A DNA stretch of 64,000 nucleotides from CALWZE01 sp036644375 (GCA_036644375.1 JAVXQD010000004.1:21272-85271), one strand, 5' to 3'. Positions 9,089 to 18,501 are shown, counted from the stretch's first letter. Notes: a model not told the origin generated them from the letters alone. Numbers and translations are program-made.

Positions 9089-10330
9089 ATGAAACTGCTA
9101 AAAGGTGCTTGCGTAATCGGGCAGTCGGGAGGACCGACCGCCGTAATTAATTCGAGCGTGTGCGGAGCCGTTATGACTGCGCTGAAAAATCCGAATATCA
9201 CCGAGGTTTACGGTGCACAGAATGGAATAGAGGGTGTCCTTAAAGAGCGCCTTTTCAATTGCGGAAAAGAGAGCGAAAAAGAGCTGCTGCTGTTGAAGAA
9301 CACTCCGGCCGCTGCTTTCGGCTCATGCCGCTATAAGCTGAAGGGATTTGAGGAGGACGAGACGGATTACAAGCGCATCCTTGAAGTTTTCAAAAAATAT
9401 GATGTTCGTTACTTTTTCTATAATGGCGGAAATGACTCGATGGATACCTGCCACAAGGTTGCGCAGTATTTTAAAAAAGTCGGATATGAATGCAATGTAA
9501 TCGGAATACCCAAAACCATAGACAATGACCTTGCCTGCACAGACCATTGTCCCGGCTACGGCAGTGCGGCTAAATACATCGCAACGTCTGTTTCTGAAAT
9601 TTCACTTGACGCGGGCGTATATGATAAGGGCTCAGTAATTGTTTTCGAGATTATGGGTCGAAATGCAGGGTGGCTGACGGCTGCCGCTGCGCTTGCAAAT
9701 GAAATCGGGGAGGGTCCCGATCTTGTGTATTTGCCCGAAGTTCCATTTGACATAGACAGATTTGTGCGCGATGTCGAAAATGTTTACTATGCAAAGGGAC
9801 GCTGCATAGTTGCCGTTTCGGAAGGAGTTCACGATATAGGAGGGAAATACATCTCCGAATACGGGAGCGACTTGGCGAAATCAAAGGACATGTTCGGACA
9901 CAGTCAGATGGGCGGTCTTGCATCCACGCTTGCGGGTCTTATCAAGGAAAAGACAGGTGCGAAAACACGCGGCATTGAGTTTTCACTGTTACAGCGCTGT
10001 GCTGCACACTGCGCTTCAAAGACCGACATCGACGAGGCGTATGCAGCGGGCAAAGCTGCGGTCGAGTCTGCTGTTGGCGGCATGACCGATTGCATGGTTG
10101 CATTTGTGAGAGCAGAGGGAGAATACAAATGCTCAACACAGCTGTTTGATCTCGGAGAAATCGCAAATGTCGAGAAGACCGTTCCCGCATCCATGATGAA
10201 TGCCGATGGAAATAATGTAAACTGCGAATTTATTAAATACGCCCTTCCTCTTATCAACGGAGAACCCGAAAGAGTTACCGAAAAAGGGCTGCCGAGATAT
10301 GCGAAGCTCAATAAAATTTTTGTGGACTGA
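9089..10330 (+). CDS. pfp: pyrophosphate-dependent 6-phosphofructokinase
   Basis: A 413-residue group II phosphofructokinase. The phosphate-donor loop reads GGNDS (113-117) and the next motif PKTIDND (141-147). Aspartate and lysine at these two places, in contrast to GGDGS and PGTIDND of ATP enzymes, mark the PPi-using class (family knowledge). MGRNAGW is also intact. The reaction is reversible phosphorylation of fructose-6-phosphate by PPi. A clear GGGGG-rich ribosome binding site precedes the ATG. Together with the membrane pyrophosphatase at 42.9 kb this points to a PPi-linked energy economy. Confidence 0.93.
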   Translation: MKLLKGACVIGQSGGPTAVINSSVCGAVMTALKNPNITEVYGAQNGIEGVLKERLFNCGKESEKELLLLKNTPAAAFGSCRYKLKGFEEDETDYKRILEVFKKYDVRYFFYNGGNDSMDTCHKVAQYFKKVGYECNVIGIPKTIDNDLACTDHCPGYGSAAKYIATSVSEISLDAGVYDKGSVIVFEIMGRNAGWLTAAAALANEIGEGPDLVYLPEVPFDIDRFVRDVENVYYAKGRCIVAVSEGVHDIGGKYISEYGSDLAKSKDMFGHSQMGGLASTLAGLIKEKTGAKTRGIEFSLLQRCAAHCASKTDIDEAYAAGKAAVESAVGGMTDCMVAFVRAEGEYKCSTQLFDLGEIANVEKTVPASMMNADGNNVNCEFIKYALPLINGEPERVTEKGLPRYAKLNKIFVD

Positions 10331-10360
10331 AAGCAGACAGCCTTCCAATAGGTATATGTT

Positions 10361-10394
10361 AAATGCACAGAGCGAATTTTCGCTCTGTGCATTT
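10361..10394 (+). terminator. intrinsic terminator after pfp
   Basis: A 14-bp perfect stem (AAATGCACAGAGCG with its complement) encloses an AATTTT loop and is followed by a T-rich stretch. Confidence 0.88.
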
Positions 10395-10483
10395 TAATTT
10401 AAATATTTTGTCGCATTTGTATTTTGTGCGGATGCCGAAAGGGCTGCCAATCGAAACAGTAATGGTATATAGGATAGATGGTT

Positions 10484-11020
10484 TTATGCAAAGACAGAGC
10501 GATTGAGCTTGATATACAGTCTTTCGGTCACAGTTTGCCCATCAAGCTGAGCCACAGACTGACGATGATTGCAGACAAAGCGAAATCCGAGCTTTTGCGC
10601 GATGCGTTTTGAGCGGTAATTGTCGGGGAAATGCGCAAGCCAAAGATAATCCATGTTCAAAACATCAAAAGAAAAATCGCACACGGCAGTGGCAGCCTCG
10701 GTCATATAACCGTTATTCCAATATTTAGGATTTAGGTTGAATCCGATTTCACGCGAGCGCAAGCACCGTATGGAACGGCATAGGGATGTTTCGTGAAACC
10801 CAATGTTGCCAATGACCTTGCCGCTGTCCTTTAGCTCAAGCGCGTAGCAGCTGTCTGGGTAAATTCCGCAGATCACCTCAAGTGAATCCTCAATGGTTTT
10901 GTGTGGATTCCACCCCGCGCTGAGCGCAACCTCGGGAATGCAGGCGTATTCGAAGAGATCGTCGCAATCAGACGGAAGCCATTCGCGCATTATCAGGCGG
11001 GAGGTCTCAAGTGATGTCAT
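10484..11020 (-). CDS. GNAT acetyltransferase, RimJ/RimL-like
   Basis: A 178-residue Gcn5-related N-acetyltransferase. It starts with the family-typical LETSRLIMREW, carries an acetyl-CoA loop variant NNGYMTEA, and ends the domain with NYRSKRIAQKLGF. Members acetylate ribosomal protein N-termini, amino acids or antibiotics, and nothing here fixes the substrate. Its start overlaps the 3' end of the PAP2 gene by 14 bases, so the two are probably co-translated. Confidence 0.88.
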   Translation of the reverse strand: MTSLETSRLIMREWLPSDCDDLFEYACIPEVALSAGWNPHKTIEDSLEVICGIYPDSCYALELKDSGKVIGNIGFHETSLCRSIRCLRSREIGFNLNPKYWNNGYMTEAATAVCDFSFDVLNMDYLWLAHFPDNYRSKRIAQKLGFRFVCNHRQSVAQLDGQTVTERLYIKLNRSVFA

Positions 11021-11921
11021 CTGCCACCTCTGATTTTTTTGAGAAAAACTTTTTGATGAACAAAGGAAATACAGCTATAATCCACAGTACAACAATTGCG
11101 TAGCGGATTGAATCGGCGGCAAGGCTTGCACCGAGAATCAGCTTTAAACCCGATTTCAGCGCGAGTGTGGTTCCGATTCCGAGCACGAATTTTAAAAGCT
11201 GCACGCCGATGCGTGCGCCGCGCGGGTCAAAGCGAATGAATCTGTGCTCAATAAAAAAGCCGACAGCAAATCCTATACCTGCTCCGGCAGCCTTGAAACA
11301 GTCGGAAACATATTGCAGCTCGATTGTTCCCGCGCTGTACATTGAAATAGAATAGATCATCAACCCGCACGCACAGAGAAGAAAAAATGACGACAGACCG
11401 ATATCGGCATATCTGAGCTTTATAACACGGTCGTAAAATGCGCAGACAACCGCACTTATTACAACAGAAAGCCCAAATGAAACGAGGACGTCCTTCGGAG
11501 TGTGTACGCCCAGATACATACGTGAAAATCCGACGAAAAAAATCATGGCAAAGCAGACTGTTTTCAGCCAAGCTTTTTTTGCTCTGAATCCAAGAGTGGA
11601 AAACAGAGAGGAAGAGCTCTGTGTGTGTCCGCTCGGAAATGAATATCCGGTGGCGGTTGTCATAGAGCCCTCGACAGGCTTGAAATTTGAATCAAGAATC
11701 CATGGCCGGTCAATCTTACAGGCGATTTTCAAGCCCTGAACAAGCAGTCCGGAAAGAAAATATGAAAATCCTATTATGTACGCCAGATTTTTGTCAACGC
11801 ACCAAAACAGAACACATATCAGCGCTATGGCAATTGTCTCCTCACCGAATAGAGTACAAAACTTGAATAGCCCGTTTAGAAATGGTGTTCGGTATTCGCT
11901 CAGTGCCCAAAGAAAACTCAT
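11007..11921 (-). CDS. PAP2-family membrane phosphatase
   Basis: A 304-residue membrane protein with the three PAP2 motifs in order: KIACKIDRP, SFPSGH and SRMYLGVHTPKD. It should dephosphorylate a lipid phosphate such as undecaprenyl pyrophosphate or phosphatidic acid at the membrane (family knowledge). A hydrophobic C-terminal half with four or five more segments is longer than a minimal PAP2 protein. The start at 11921 is preferred because AGGGGAGG lies 8-15 bases upstream; the frame is open further upstream (to 11981) but without a ribosome binding site. Confidence 0.9.
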   Translation of the reverse strand: MSFLWALSEYRTPFLNGLFKFCTLFGEETIAIALICVLFWCVDKNLAYIIGFSYFLSGLLVQGLKIACKIDRPWILDSNFKPVEGSMTTATGYSFPSGHTQSSSSLFSTLGFRAKKAWLKTVCFAMIFFVGFSRMYLGVHTPKDVLVSFGLSVVISAVVCAFYDRVIKLRYADIGLSSFFLLCACGLMIYSISMYSAGTIELQYVSDCFKAAGAGIGFAVGFFIEHRFIRFDPRGARIGVQLLKFVLGIGTTLALKSGLKLILGASLAADSIRYAIVVLWIIAVFPLFIKKFFSKKSEVADDIT

Positions 11922-12123
11922 TGTATTTCCTCCCCTGAAAGTCTGCGCATGCAATATTATCAAATAATACTGCTTATGCACCGATTATTTAAATTTGATA
12001 TATGACTATTAAAAAACAATACAACACTGCCGAAAAAAAGGCAATCCCCAACAAACAGGTTTTAATAAAAATCTCATATTGATTACAATTGAAATGTATT
12101 TAGGTAAAATATAACATTATTGC

Positions 12124-12151
12124 TTGACATTATTGAGACCAACAGTATAAT
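12124..12151 (+). promoter_or_regulatory. strong sigma-A promoter upstream of cyuA
   Basis: TTGACA (12124-12129) and TATAAT (12146-12151) are both consensus, spaced 16 bases. The start point would be near 12158, giving a leader of about 190 bases before cyuA. The rest of the gene-free stretch 11922-12351 is AT-rich and shows only the repeat group described next. Confidence 0.8.
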
Positions 12152-12209
12152 TAGCAGATATCGGGTCTCAAAATGATACTAACATAGTGCGAAGTCTCAA
12201 TATGATACT
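12133..12209. repeat. three copies of a GTCTCAAWATGATACT element
   Basis: Two direct copies of GTCTCAAWATGATACT lie at 12165-12180 and 12194-12209, 29 bases apart. A partial inverted copy (TATTGAGAC on the + strand, 12131-12139) lies between the -35 and -10 boxes. The arrangement over a consensus promoter suggests a repressor or activator site. Repeated short end sequences of a lost mobile element are an alternative. Confidence 0.6.
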
Positions 12210-12351
12210 TTAGTATTTGTGAATTTGCATAAATAAACTATTGTTATGGCACTTTACTTACGAAAATCAGTAACTTATTTGTAATTTTGTTGTCGAAAAG
12301 CCGGTTAAGATATATCATTTGATGTAGAGAAATGAAAAGTGAGGCAATAAA

Positions 12352-13626
12352 ATGACCTTATCCAATGAAAAAATTAAAACTTACACCAAAATATTGCATG
12401 AAGAGTTAAAAGCTGCGATGGGATGCACGGAACCTATTGCGATTGCTTACTGCGCCGCATATGCAGTTAAAACCCTTGGGCGTATGCCGGAGCGTTTTGA
12501 GGTGGCTTGCTCGGGTAACATTATCAAAAACGTCAAAGCCGTAACGGTTCCGCAGACGGGCGGACTCAAGGGAATAGAGGCGGCAGTGCTCGCAGGCGCA
12601 GTCGGCGGAAACGCGGATGCCGAGCTTGAGGTACTCTCGGGTGTTACGGATGCGGATATCAAAAAAATGCACGAGCTGATGAAAGAGGATATCGTAAAGG
12701 TAAAGCTTCTTGACACGGTGCATGCACTGCATATAGTGATTGACTGCTTTGCGGGAAGCGATGAGGTTTCAGTTGAAATCATCGACACCCACACCGGAAT
12801 CGGAAATGTGACAAAGAATGGCAAGGTTCTGCATGAGCGCAAAAACACAGAGGTCTCGGATGACCTGAGCGAGAGGCGCGAGCTTAATTTAAAGGATATT
12901 CTTACATACGGCGACGAGGTCAATCTCGATGATGTGCGCGAGGTGCTCGAGCGTCAGATTAAATATAATACTGCAATTTCTGATGAGGGTCTCGCCAATT
13001 CATGGGGCGCATGTGTCGGACAGGTCATGATGGATGACAGCGGCAAAACGGATCGCACCAGAATTGTCGCCAGGGCGGCGGCAGGCTCGGATGCGCGTAT
13101 GAACGGATGTGCAATGCCCGTTGTGATAAACAGCGGAAGCGGCAACCAGGGAATGACCGTCTCGCTTCCGGTGATAGAATACGCGGCAATCAAAAAAATT
13201 CCGCATGACAAGCTTCTCCGCGGGCTTTGTGTCAGCAATCTCACTGCAATACACCAAAAGACTGATATCGGCAGACTTTCTGCATTTTGCGGTGCTGTGA
13301 GCGCCGCCACCGGCAGTGCGGTCGGAATTGCATATCTCGACGGTGCCGATTATGAAACTATTGCCCAGACCATCACCAATTCGCTCGGAACAATCGGCGG
13401 AATGGTTTGTGACGGCGCAAAATCCTCCTGTGCGACAAAGATTGTCAGTGCTCTTCAGTGCGCATTGCTCGGGTACGACATGGCAAAACAGCACCATGGC
13501 TTTATGCCCGGAGAGGGCATTGTAAAGCCGGATGTCGAACAGACGATTGCCAGTGTGGGGCGCATGGCCTCAAAGGGCATGAATGGAACGGATATAGAAG
13601 TTCTCAATATTATGATTGAAAACTAA
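12352..13626 (+). CDS. cyuA: L-cysteine desulfidase / Fe-S serine dehydratase-like protein
   Basis: A 424-residue protein of the CyuA/YhaM (UPF0597) family, which breaks L-cysteine down to pyruvate, ammonia and sulfide using a [4Fe-4S] cluster (family knowledge). Candidate cluster ligands are C25 in MGCTEP, C313 in FCGAV, and C353 and C360 in the MVCDGAKSSC segment. The length is normal. A strong promoter with repeated operator-like elements lies upstream, and a leucine-type ABC transporter follows after about 75 bases in the same direction. NCBI-style naming often calls this family an iron-sulfur L-serine ammonia-lyase alpha subunit, so serine is an alternative substrate. Confidence 0.88.
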   Translation: MTLSNEKIKTYTKILHEELKAAMGCTEPIAIAYCAAYAVKTLGRMPERFEVACSGNIIKNVKAVTVPQTGGLKGIEAAVLAGAVGGNADAELEVLSGVTDADIKKMHELMKEDIVKVKLLDTVHALHIVIDCFAGSDEVSVEIIDTHTGIGNVTKNGKVLHERKNTEVSDDLSERRELNLKDILTYGDEVNLDDVREVLERQIKYNTAISDEGLANSWGACVGQVMMDDSGKTDRTRIVARAAAGSDARMNGCAMPVVINSGSGNQGMTVSLPVIEYAAIKKIPHDKLLRGLCVSNLTAIHQKTDIGRLSAFCGAVSAATGSAVGIAYLDGADYETIAQTITNSLGTIGGMVCDGAKSSCATKIVSALQCALLGYDMAKQHHGFMPGEGIVKPDVEQTIASVGRMASKGMNGTDIEVLNIMIEN

Positions 13627-13700
13627 AAAATGTTTTAAGGGTCTGTATATTCGGACTTTTAAATAAATAACACAACACGAAAGGAGTTTGGAGATATCTC

Positions 13701-13730
13701 ATGAAAGGTATTTCCAAGACAAACAAATGA
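13701..13730 (+). CDS. possible nine-codon leader peptide coupled to livK
   Basis: ATG 13701 has a GGAG seven bases upstream (13690-13693) and AAGGAG further up. It encodes MKGISKTNK and stops at TGA 13728. That stop overlaps the livK ATG at 13727 as ATGA. livK itself has no ribosome binding site of its own, so ribosomes probably reach it by termination-reinitiation. Confidence 0.45.
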   Translation: MKGISKTNK

Positions 13731-14893
13731 AAAAGGTTATAGCTCTTCTTTTAGCTCTTTCTTTGGTTTTTGCACTTGTTGCCTGCGGCCCGAAAGCGGA
13801 AGCGCCGGCAGAAGAAGGCACAGACAAGCCCGCAGAGGGCGGTGTAATTAAGATTGCGGTCGCAGGTCCTATGACAGGCGATAACGCAGAGTACGGAATC
13901 GGATTCTTCAATGCTGCAACACTTAAAGCAGAGGAAGTAAACGCAGCCGGCGGAGTTAAAGTCGGCGATGCAACATACACAGTTGAAATCGTTAAGTTTG
14001 ACGACAAATCAGACTCGGACGAGGCTCAGGCAGTTGCTGAAAAAATCGTATCCGATCCGGACATCTACGGCGTAATCGGACACTTTGCATCGGGCATCTG
14101 CATGGCTGCTGCTCCTACATATCAGGACGCACAGTATGTAAATATCAGCCCGACATCCTCACATGCCGACTATTCAAGCATCGGCGATTACATCTTCCGC
14201 AACAACACAGTTATCACTGTTGAGACAAAGACCGGCGCAGAGATTGCCGTTAAGGATCTCGGCGCAAAGAAAATCGGCATTCTTTCAATAGATACCGAGT
14301 GGGGCCAGACAGCGGGCTCTGCCATGGAAGAAAACATCAAGACAATGGGCGGAGAGATGGTTTCACGTCAGGAAGTCGGCACAGATCAGGTTGACTTTGC
14401 TACAGAAATCTCCAACTTCAAGGCTGCGGGCGCAGAGGTAGTCATGGTTGCCGGCATGTACGGTACACTTGCTCCGTTCGCAAAGGCCTGCAAGAACAGC
14501 GGATTTGACATTAAGCTTGTCGGTTGCTCGAATGCTTACACAGACAATCTCCTTGAGATTGCCGGCGACGCAGCAGACGGAATCTATGCACCTGTATCGT
14601 TCTTCGCAGGAGACGTAGACCCCGCAAAGCAGGCTTATGTAAAGGCATACACAGACAAATTCGGCGCGGCTCCCTCAGCTCTGACAACACAGGCATATGA
14701 CTCGACAGGTATCCTTATTGACGCTATCTCGGCGGCGGGCTCACTCGACCGCGAAGCAATCAAGGACGCGATGTTCAAGACTGATTTTGCAGGTATGTCG
14801 GGACAGACAACATTTGACGAGATCGGTGATGCTCAGAAGGTATTCACAAAGATCATGGTCAAAGACGGCGCATTCGCACTGGCAGAATTTTAA
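13727..14893 (+). CDS. livK: ABC transporter substrate-binding lipoprotein, leucine/branched-chain type
   Basis: A 388-residue periplasmic-binding-type I lipoprotein. It has a basic start, a hydrophobic signal and a lipobox LVAC with the lipidated C20, then an acidic linker and the Peripla_BP_6 fold beginning IKIAVAGPMTGDNAEYG. It delivers an amino acid or amide to LivHM. The start at 13727 (MKKVIALLL) is chosen because it gives a proper signal peptide. A frame-open TTG at 13688 would place 13 non-signal residues in front. Translation probably depends on the short leader just upstream. A stem-loop separates it from livH, which usually keeps the binding protein more abundant than the permeases. 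Confidence 0.92.
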   Translation: MKKVIALLLALSLVFALVACGPKAEAPAEEGTDKPAEGGVIKIAVAGPMTGDNAEYGIGFFNAATLKAEEVNAAGGVKVGDATYTVEIVKFDDKSDSDEAQAVAEKIVSDPDIYGVIGHFASGICMAAAPTYQDAQYVNISPTSSHADYSSIGDYIFRNNTVITVETKTGAEIAVKDLGAKKIGILSIDTEWGQTAGSAMEENIKTMGGEMVSRQEVGTDQVDFATEISNFKAAGAEVVMVAGMYGTLAPFAKACKNSGFDIKLVGCSNAYTDNLLEIAGDAADGIYAPVSFFAGDVDPAKQAYVKAYTDKFGAAPSALTTQAYDSTGILIDAISAAGSLDREAIKDAMFKTDFAGMSGQTTFDEIGDAQKVFTKIMVKDGAFALAEF

Positions 14894-14915
14894 TTTAACT
14901 TTCAACTAATCCTCA

Positions 14916-14953
14916 ATACAGTTCCGCGGGGAAAAATCCCTGCGGGACTGTAT
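14916..14953 (+). promoter_or_regulatory. livK-livH intercistronic stem-loop
   Basis: A 16-bp stem (two G-U pairs in RNA) with an AAAAAT loop lies 22 bases after livK. No T run follows, so it is more likely an mRNA-stabilising or partial-termination hairpin than a full terminator. Confidence 0.65.
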
Positions 14954-15015
14954 GCTTAAAGACACCGCTCAAGGCAGAGCAAGGGCATATTTTATACAGG
15001 AAGGAGAAATTACCG

Positions 15016-15945
15016 TTGCTCCGCATTAATTTGGGAGCGCGTGAACCGTACAAGCATATGGAAACTTTTATCGGTGCAGTTATAAACGGTCTGGCGCTTG
15101 GTATGGCGTATGCCCTGATAGCTGTTGGCTACTCAATGGTATTCGGCGTATTGAGACTAATCAATTTTTCGCATGGCTCTGTATATGCATTCGGCGCATA
15201 TATGGTCTATTTTTTCGTTTCATTGCAGGTTGGGCTGTTCTGGTCCATAATTCTGGCTATTCTTCTTTCGGGGATTTTGGCGCTCCTTGTAGACAAGATT
15301 GCGCTTGAACCTCTCCGCAAGAAAAAATCAGTTCCGATAGCGTCGCTTATAACTACGGTCGGCGTATCGTTTATCATTCAGAACTTTCTTTCAATGGAAA
15401 ATATATTCACAAGTGAGAAAAAAGGATTCCCCTCGCTTAACCTTTTTTCAAACATTCAGTTTGGCACCCTTACAATCCAAAGCAGTCAGATAATAATGTT
15501 TGTTGTTGCTTTGATTCTTCTCGGAATTCTCACATACCTTGTAAACAAGACTAAAATCGGTCTTGCGATGCGGGCGACCGAGCAGAACGCTAAGGCGGCA
15601 AGTCTCATGGGCGTCAACGTAAACTTTGTAATTTCGTTTACCTTCTTTCTGGGCGGATGTACTGCGGCAATTGCCGGTACGCTCATAGGAGGTTACTATC
15701 AAATAATATCCCCGACAATGGGCGCAATGATTGGACTCAAGGCATTTGCGGCAGCTGTTGTCGGAGGAATCGGAATATTGTATGGTTCGGTAGTCGGCGG
15801 TCTTGTTGTCGGAGTCGTCGAGTGCATTGCCGCCCAATATCTCGGAAGTAATGTCCGTGACCCGATGGCGTTTGTTATCCTGATTCTTATCCTGATAATC
15901 AAACCAAACGGTCTCTTCGGCAAGAAAGGTGTTTCAAAGGTGTAA
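15016..15945 (+). CDS. livH: branched-chain amino acid ABC permease LivH
   Basis: A permease of up to 309 residues with about eight membrane segments. Conserved features are the opening FIGAVINGLALGMAYALIAV, the NFSHG motif and the EAA-like loop near AMRATEQNAKAA. It forms the membrane channel with LivM. The TTG at 15016 has AAGGAG nine bases upstream, whereas the ATG at 15058, where family similarity begins, has none. I therefore list the TTG start, which adds 14 residues; this is not certain. The stop lies five bases before livM. Confidence 0.93.
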   Translation: MLRINLGAREPYKHMETFIGAVINGLALGMAYALIAVGYSMVFGVLRLINFSHGSVYAFGAYMVYFFVSLQVGLFWSIILAILLSGILALLVDKIALEPLRKKKSVPIASLITTVGVSFIIQNFLSMENIFTSEKKGFPSLNLFSNIQFGTLTIQSSQIIMFVVALILLGILTYLVNKTKIGLAMRATEQNAKAASLMGVNVNFVISFTFFLGGCTAAIAGTLIGGYYQIISPTMGAMIGLKAFAAAVVGGIGILYGSVVGGLVVGVVECIAAQYLGSNVRDPMAFVILILILIIKPNGLFGKKGVSKV

Positions 15946-15949
15946 GTAA

Positions 15950-16999
15950 ATGAAAGAAAAGAAAAGCTTTAATTTTCTGGCTCCCTTTGAAAGCTTTTGT
16001 GATAAGTACAAAATACCGCTTTCAATCGCAATAGGCGCATTTCTGATTGTAATTCCTCTTTTGGGCGTTTCCCGCGTTGCAATGCGCAACCTCGTTATGA
16101 TTCTTCTTTACGCAATGCTCGGAATGGGTCTTAATGTGCTGCTCGGATATACCGGTCAAGTTTCACTCGGACATGCCGGATTCTATGCCATCGGCGCATA
16201 TACAAGTGCGGTTCTTACTACGACTTTCGGATGGAACTTCTGGATTTCGGCGCTGTGCGGCGCACTTTTGGCGGCGCTGATAGGCCTGCTGTTAGGTCTG
16301 CCTACACTTCGTCTGTCAGGAACCTATCTCACCATCGTCACACTCGGATTCGGTGAAATAGTCGTAATGGTTATGAAGCAATGGGAATCTGTGACTAATG
16401 GAAACTACGGCATACGCAATATTCCCAAACCCTCGCTTTTCGGCTGGGAGATGACGCTCACAAACGGCGGATTCTATTGGCTGATATTGTTCCTCGCATT
16501 CATAACAATGATGGCTTGCTTCACAATTAAAAACTCAAAGGTCGGGCGCGCTTTCCTTGCAATCAAGGAGGATGAGCTTGCCGCAACCATGATGGGAATC
16601 AAGACGACCCGTTACAAAATTCTGGCATTTGTCATTTCGGCTTTTATCACGGGTCTTGCAGGCGCTTATTATTCTGTTATCAACAACGGATATATCGAGC
16701 CGACAAACTTTGTATTTAACATCTCCGTTCAGATTTTGAGCGTTGTTATTATCGGAGGTCTCGGCACAACTCGCGGCATGTTCTTCGGATCTGCACTGCT
16801 GATGATGTTCCCGCAGGTATTCCGATTCCTTGATCAATGGCGTTTTGTTATCTACGGCCTGCTGCTTGTGCTGATGATGCAGTTCCGTCCGCAGGGAGCA
16901 TTGGGCTGGCAGTCCACATTGCCATACAAGCTGCCGAGAGGAACAAAAAAAGCACTGGCAGAGCGTGAAAAAAGCTCAAATGCCGCTGCAAAAGAATAG
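15950..16999 (+). CDS. livM: branched-chain amino acid ABC permease LivM
   Basis: A 349-residue permease and second channel subunit of the importer. It has the family motif GYTGQVSLGHAGFYAIGAY early in the membrane domain and an EAA-type loop around AIKEDELAATMMGI. About nine hydrophobic segments follow a soluble N-terminal stretch of roughly 25 residues. It starts five bases after livH and is followed 22 bases later by livG, so it belongs to the same operon. Confidence 0.94.
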   Translation: MKEKKSFNFLAPFESFCDKYKIPLSIAIGAFLIVIPLLGVSRVAMRNLVMILLYAMLGMGLNVLLGYTGQVSLGHAGFYAIGAYTSAVLTTTFGWNFWISALCGALLAALIGLLLGLPTLRLSGTYLTIVTLGFGEIVVMVMKQWESVTNGNYGIRNIPKPSLFGWEMTLTNGGFYWLILFLAFITMMACFTIKNSKVGRAFLAIKEDELAATMMGIKTTRYKILAFVISAFITGLAGAYYSVINNGYIEPTNFVFNISVQILSVVIIGGLGTTRGMFFGSALLMMFPQVFRFLDQWRFVIYGLLLVLMMQFRPQGALGWQSTLPYKLPRGTKKALAEREKSSNAAAKE

Positions 17000-17021
17000 T
17001 CAACGAAAGGAGTTTTTAACC

Positions 17022-17792
17022 ATGGTACTTTTGGAAACAAAAAATATTACGATGCAATTTGGTGGACTCTTGGCTGTTGACAACGTTTCATTTCACGTTG
17101 ACAAAGGCGAAATAGTCAGCCTGATCGGACCAAACGGCGCCGGTAAGACAACTGTTTTCAATATGCTGACCGGCGTGTACGAAATAACCTCAGGCTCAAT
17201 CGAGTTTGAGGGTCAGGAGATTCACAAAAAAACGCCGCAGCAAATTGTTGAGATGGGAATTTCAAGAACATTTCAAAATCTGCGTCTGTTTGGTAAAATG
17301 AGAGTTATTGAGAACGTTCTTATAGGCACGCATATTCGCACGAACTACAATTTTTTTGACGGACTTCTCAGAACTCCTCGATTCAAAAGAGAAGAGTCAG
17401 AAAATACGCTCAAGGCAATTGATATTCTGAACAGCATCGGTCTCGGAGACCATATTGATGACCTCGCTTCAAACATGCCGTACGGCGACCAGCGCAAGGT
17501 TGAAATAGCGCGCGCAATCGCAACTGATGCTAAGCTGATACTTCTTGACGAGCCGGCGGCGGGAATGAATCCGGCCGAGTCGGAGGAGCTGCTGAGATTT
17601 ATACGTGAGCTGCGTGATAAGGGCTATACAATCGTGCTCATTGAACACGATATGAGCGTTGTCATGAATATCTCGGACAGAATTTACGTTCTGGACCACG
17701 GCAAGATGATTGCGGACGGTTTGCCAAAGGAAATAGCAAACAACCCGCAGGTTGTTGAAGCGTATCTGGGAGGTAAGAGAGATGATGCTTAA
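17022..17792 (+). CDS. livG: branched-chain amino acid ABC ATPase LivG
   Basis: A 256-residue ATPase. Walker A GPNGAGKT spans 36-43, the ABC signature is the LivG-type variant MPYGDQRKVEIA, and Walker B is LILLDEPAAGMNP. It powers LivHM together with LivF. The start at 17022 follows AAGGAG with nine-base spacing. An earlier in-frame codon at 16965 lies inside livM and is not needed. The stop overlaps livF by 11 bases. Confidence 0.95.
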   Translation: MVLLETKNITMQFGGLLAVDNVSFHVDKGEIVSLIGPNGAGKTTVFNMLTGVYEITSGSIEFEGQEIHKKTPQQIVEMGISRTFQNLRLFGKMRVIENVLIGTHIRTNYNFFDGLLRTPRFKREESENTLKAIDILNSIGLGDHIDDLASNMPYGDQRKVEIARAIATDAKLILLDEPAAGMNPAESEELLRFIRELRDKGYTIVLIEHDMSVVMNISDRIYVLDHGKMIADGLPKEIANNPQVVEAYLGGKRDDA

Positions 17793-18501
17793 AATTACGG
17801 ATCTCAATGTGCATTACGGCTTCATCCACGCTTTAAAGGGCATTGACATAGAGGTCGAAAGGGGTGAGATTGTCACTCTTATCGGCTCAAACGGAGCAGG
17901 AAAATCCACAACTCTGAGTGCGATATCGGGTCTTGTAAAAGTAACCTCCGGAAAGATTGAGTTTGAGGGCGAGGATATCACGAACCAAGCCGCCCACAAA
18001 ATTGTGAGCAAGAAAATCAGCCTTTCTCCTGAGGGACGCGAAGTTTTCCCTTCGCTTTCAGTTGAGGAAAATCTGCGGCTCGGCGCATTTACACGCAGCG
18101 ACAAAGCGGAGATAAACGATTCGTTCGGCCGTGTGTACGATTTGTTTCCGCGTCTGAAAGAACGCATTAAACAGGCGGCGGGAACCCTTTCCGGCGGCGA
18201 GCAGCAGATGCTTGCAATCGGTCGTGCACTTATGAGCCGCCCCGAGCTACTGCTGCTGGACGAGCCGTCGATGGGACTTGCTCCAAATCTTGTTTTGATG
18301 ATTTTCGACCTTATTGAATCAATTAACAAACAGGGAACTACCATACTGCTGATTGAACAAAATGCCAATATGGCACTGTCGGTCGCGCATAGAGCATATG
18401 TGCTCGAAACAGGAAAGATTTCTCTTTCGGGCGATGCTAAGGTCCTCGCAAAGGATCCGCGCGTGAAGGCTGCCTATCTTGGAGAAGTGCATGATACCTG
18501 A
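17782..18501 (+). CDS. livF: branched-chain amino acid ABC ATPase LivF
   Basis: A 239-residue ATPase. Walker A is GSNGAGKS (35-42), the signature is LSGGEQQML and Walker B LLLLDEPSMGLAP. GGGAGG lies eight bases before the ATG at 17782, inside the livG 3' end. It is the last gene of the livKHMGF set. There is no obvious terminator in the 114 bases before dhaK, so read-through into the dihydroxyacetone kinase genes is possible. Confidence 0.95.
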   Translation: MMLKITDLNVHYGFIHALKGIDIEVERGEIVTLIGSNGAGKSTTLSAISGLVKVTSGKIEFEGEDITNQAAHKIVSKKISLSPEGREVFPSLSVEENLRLGAFTRSDKAEINDSFGRVYDLFPRLKERIKQAAGTLSGGEQQMLAIGRALMSRPELLLLDEPSMGLAPNLVLMIFDLIESINKQGTTILLIEQNANMALSVAHRAYVLETGKISLSGDAKVLAKDPRVKAAYLGEVHDT

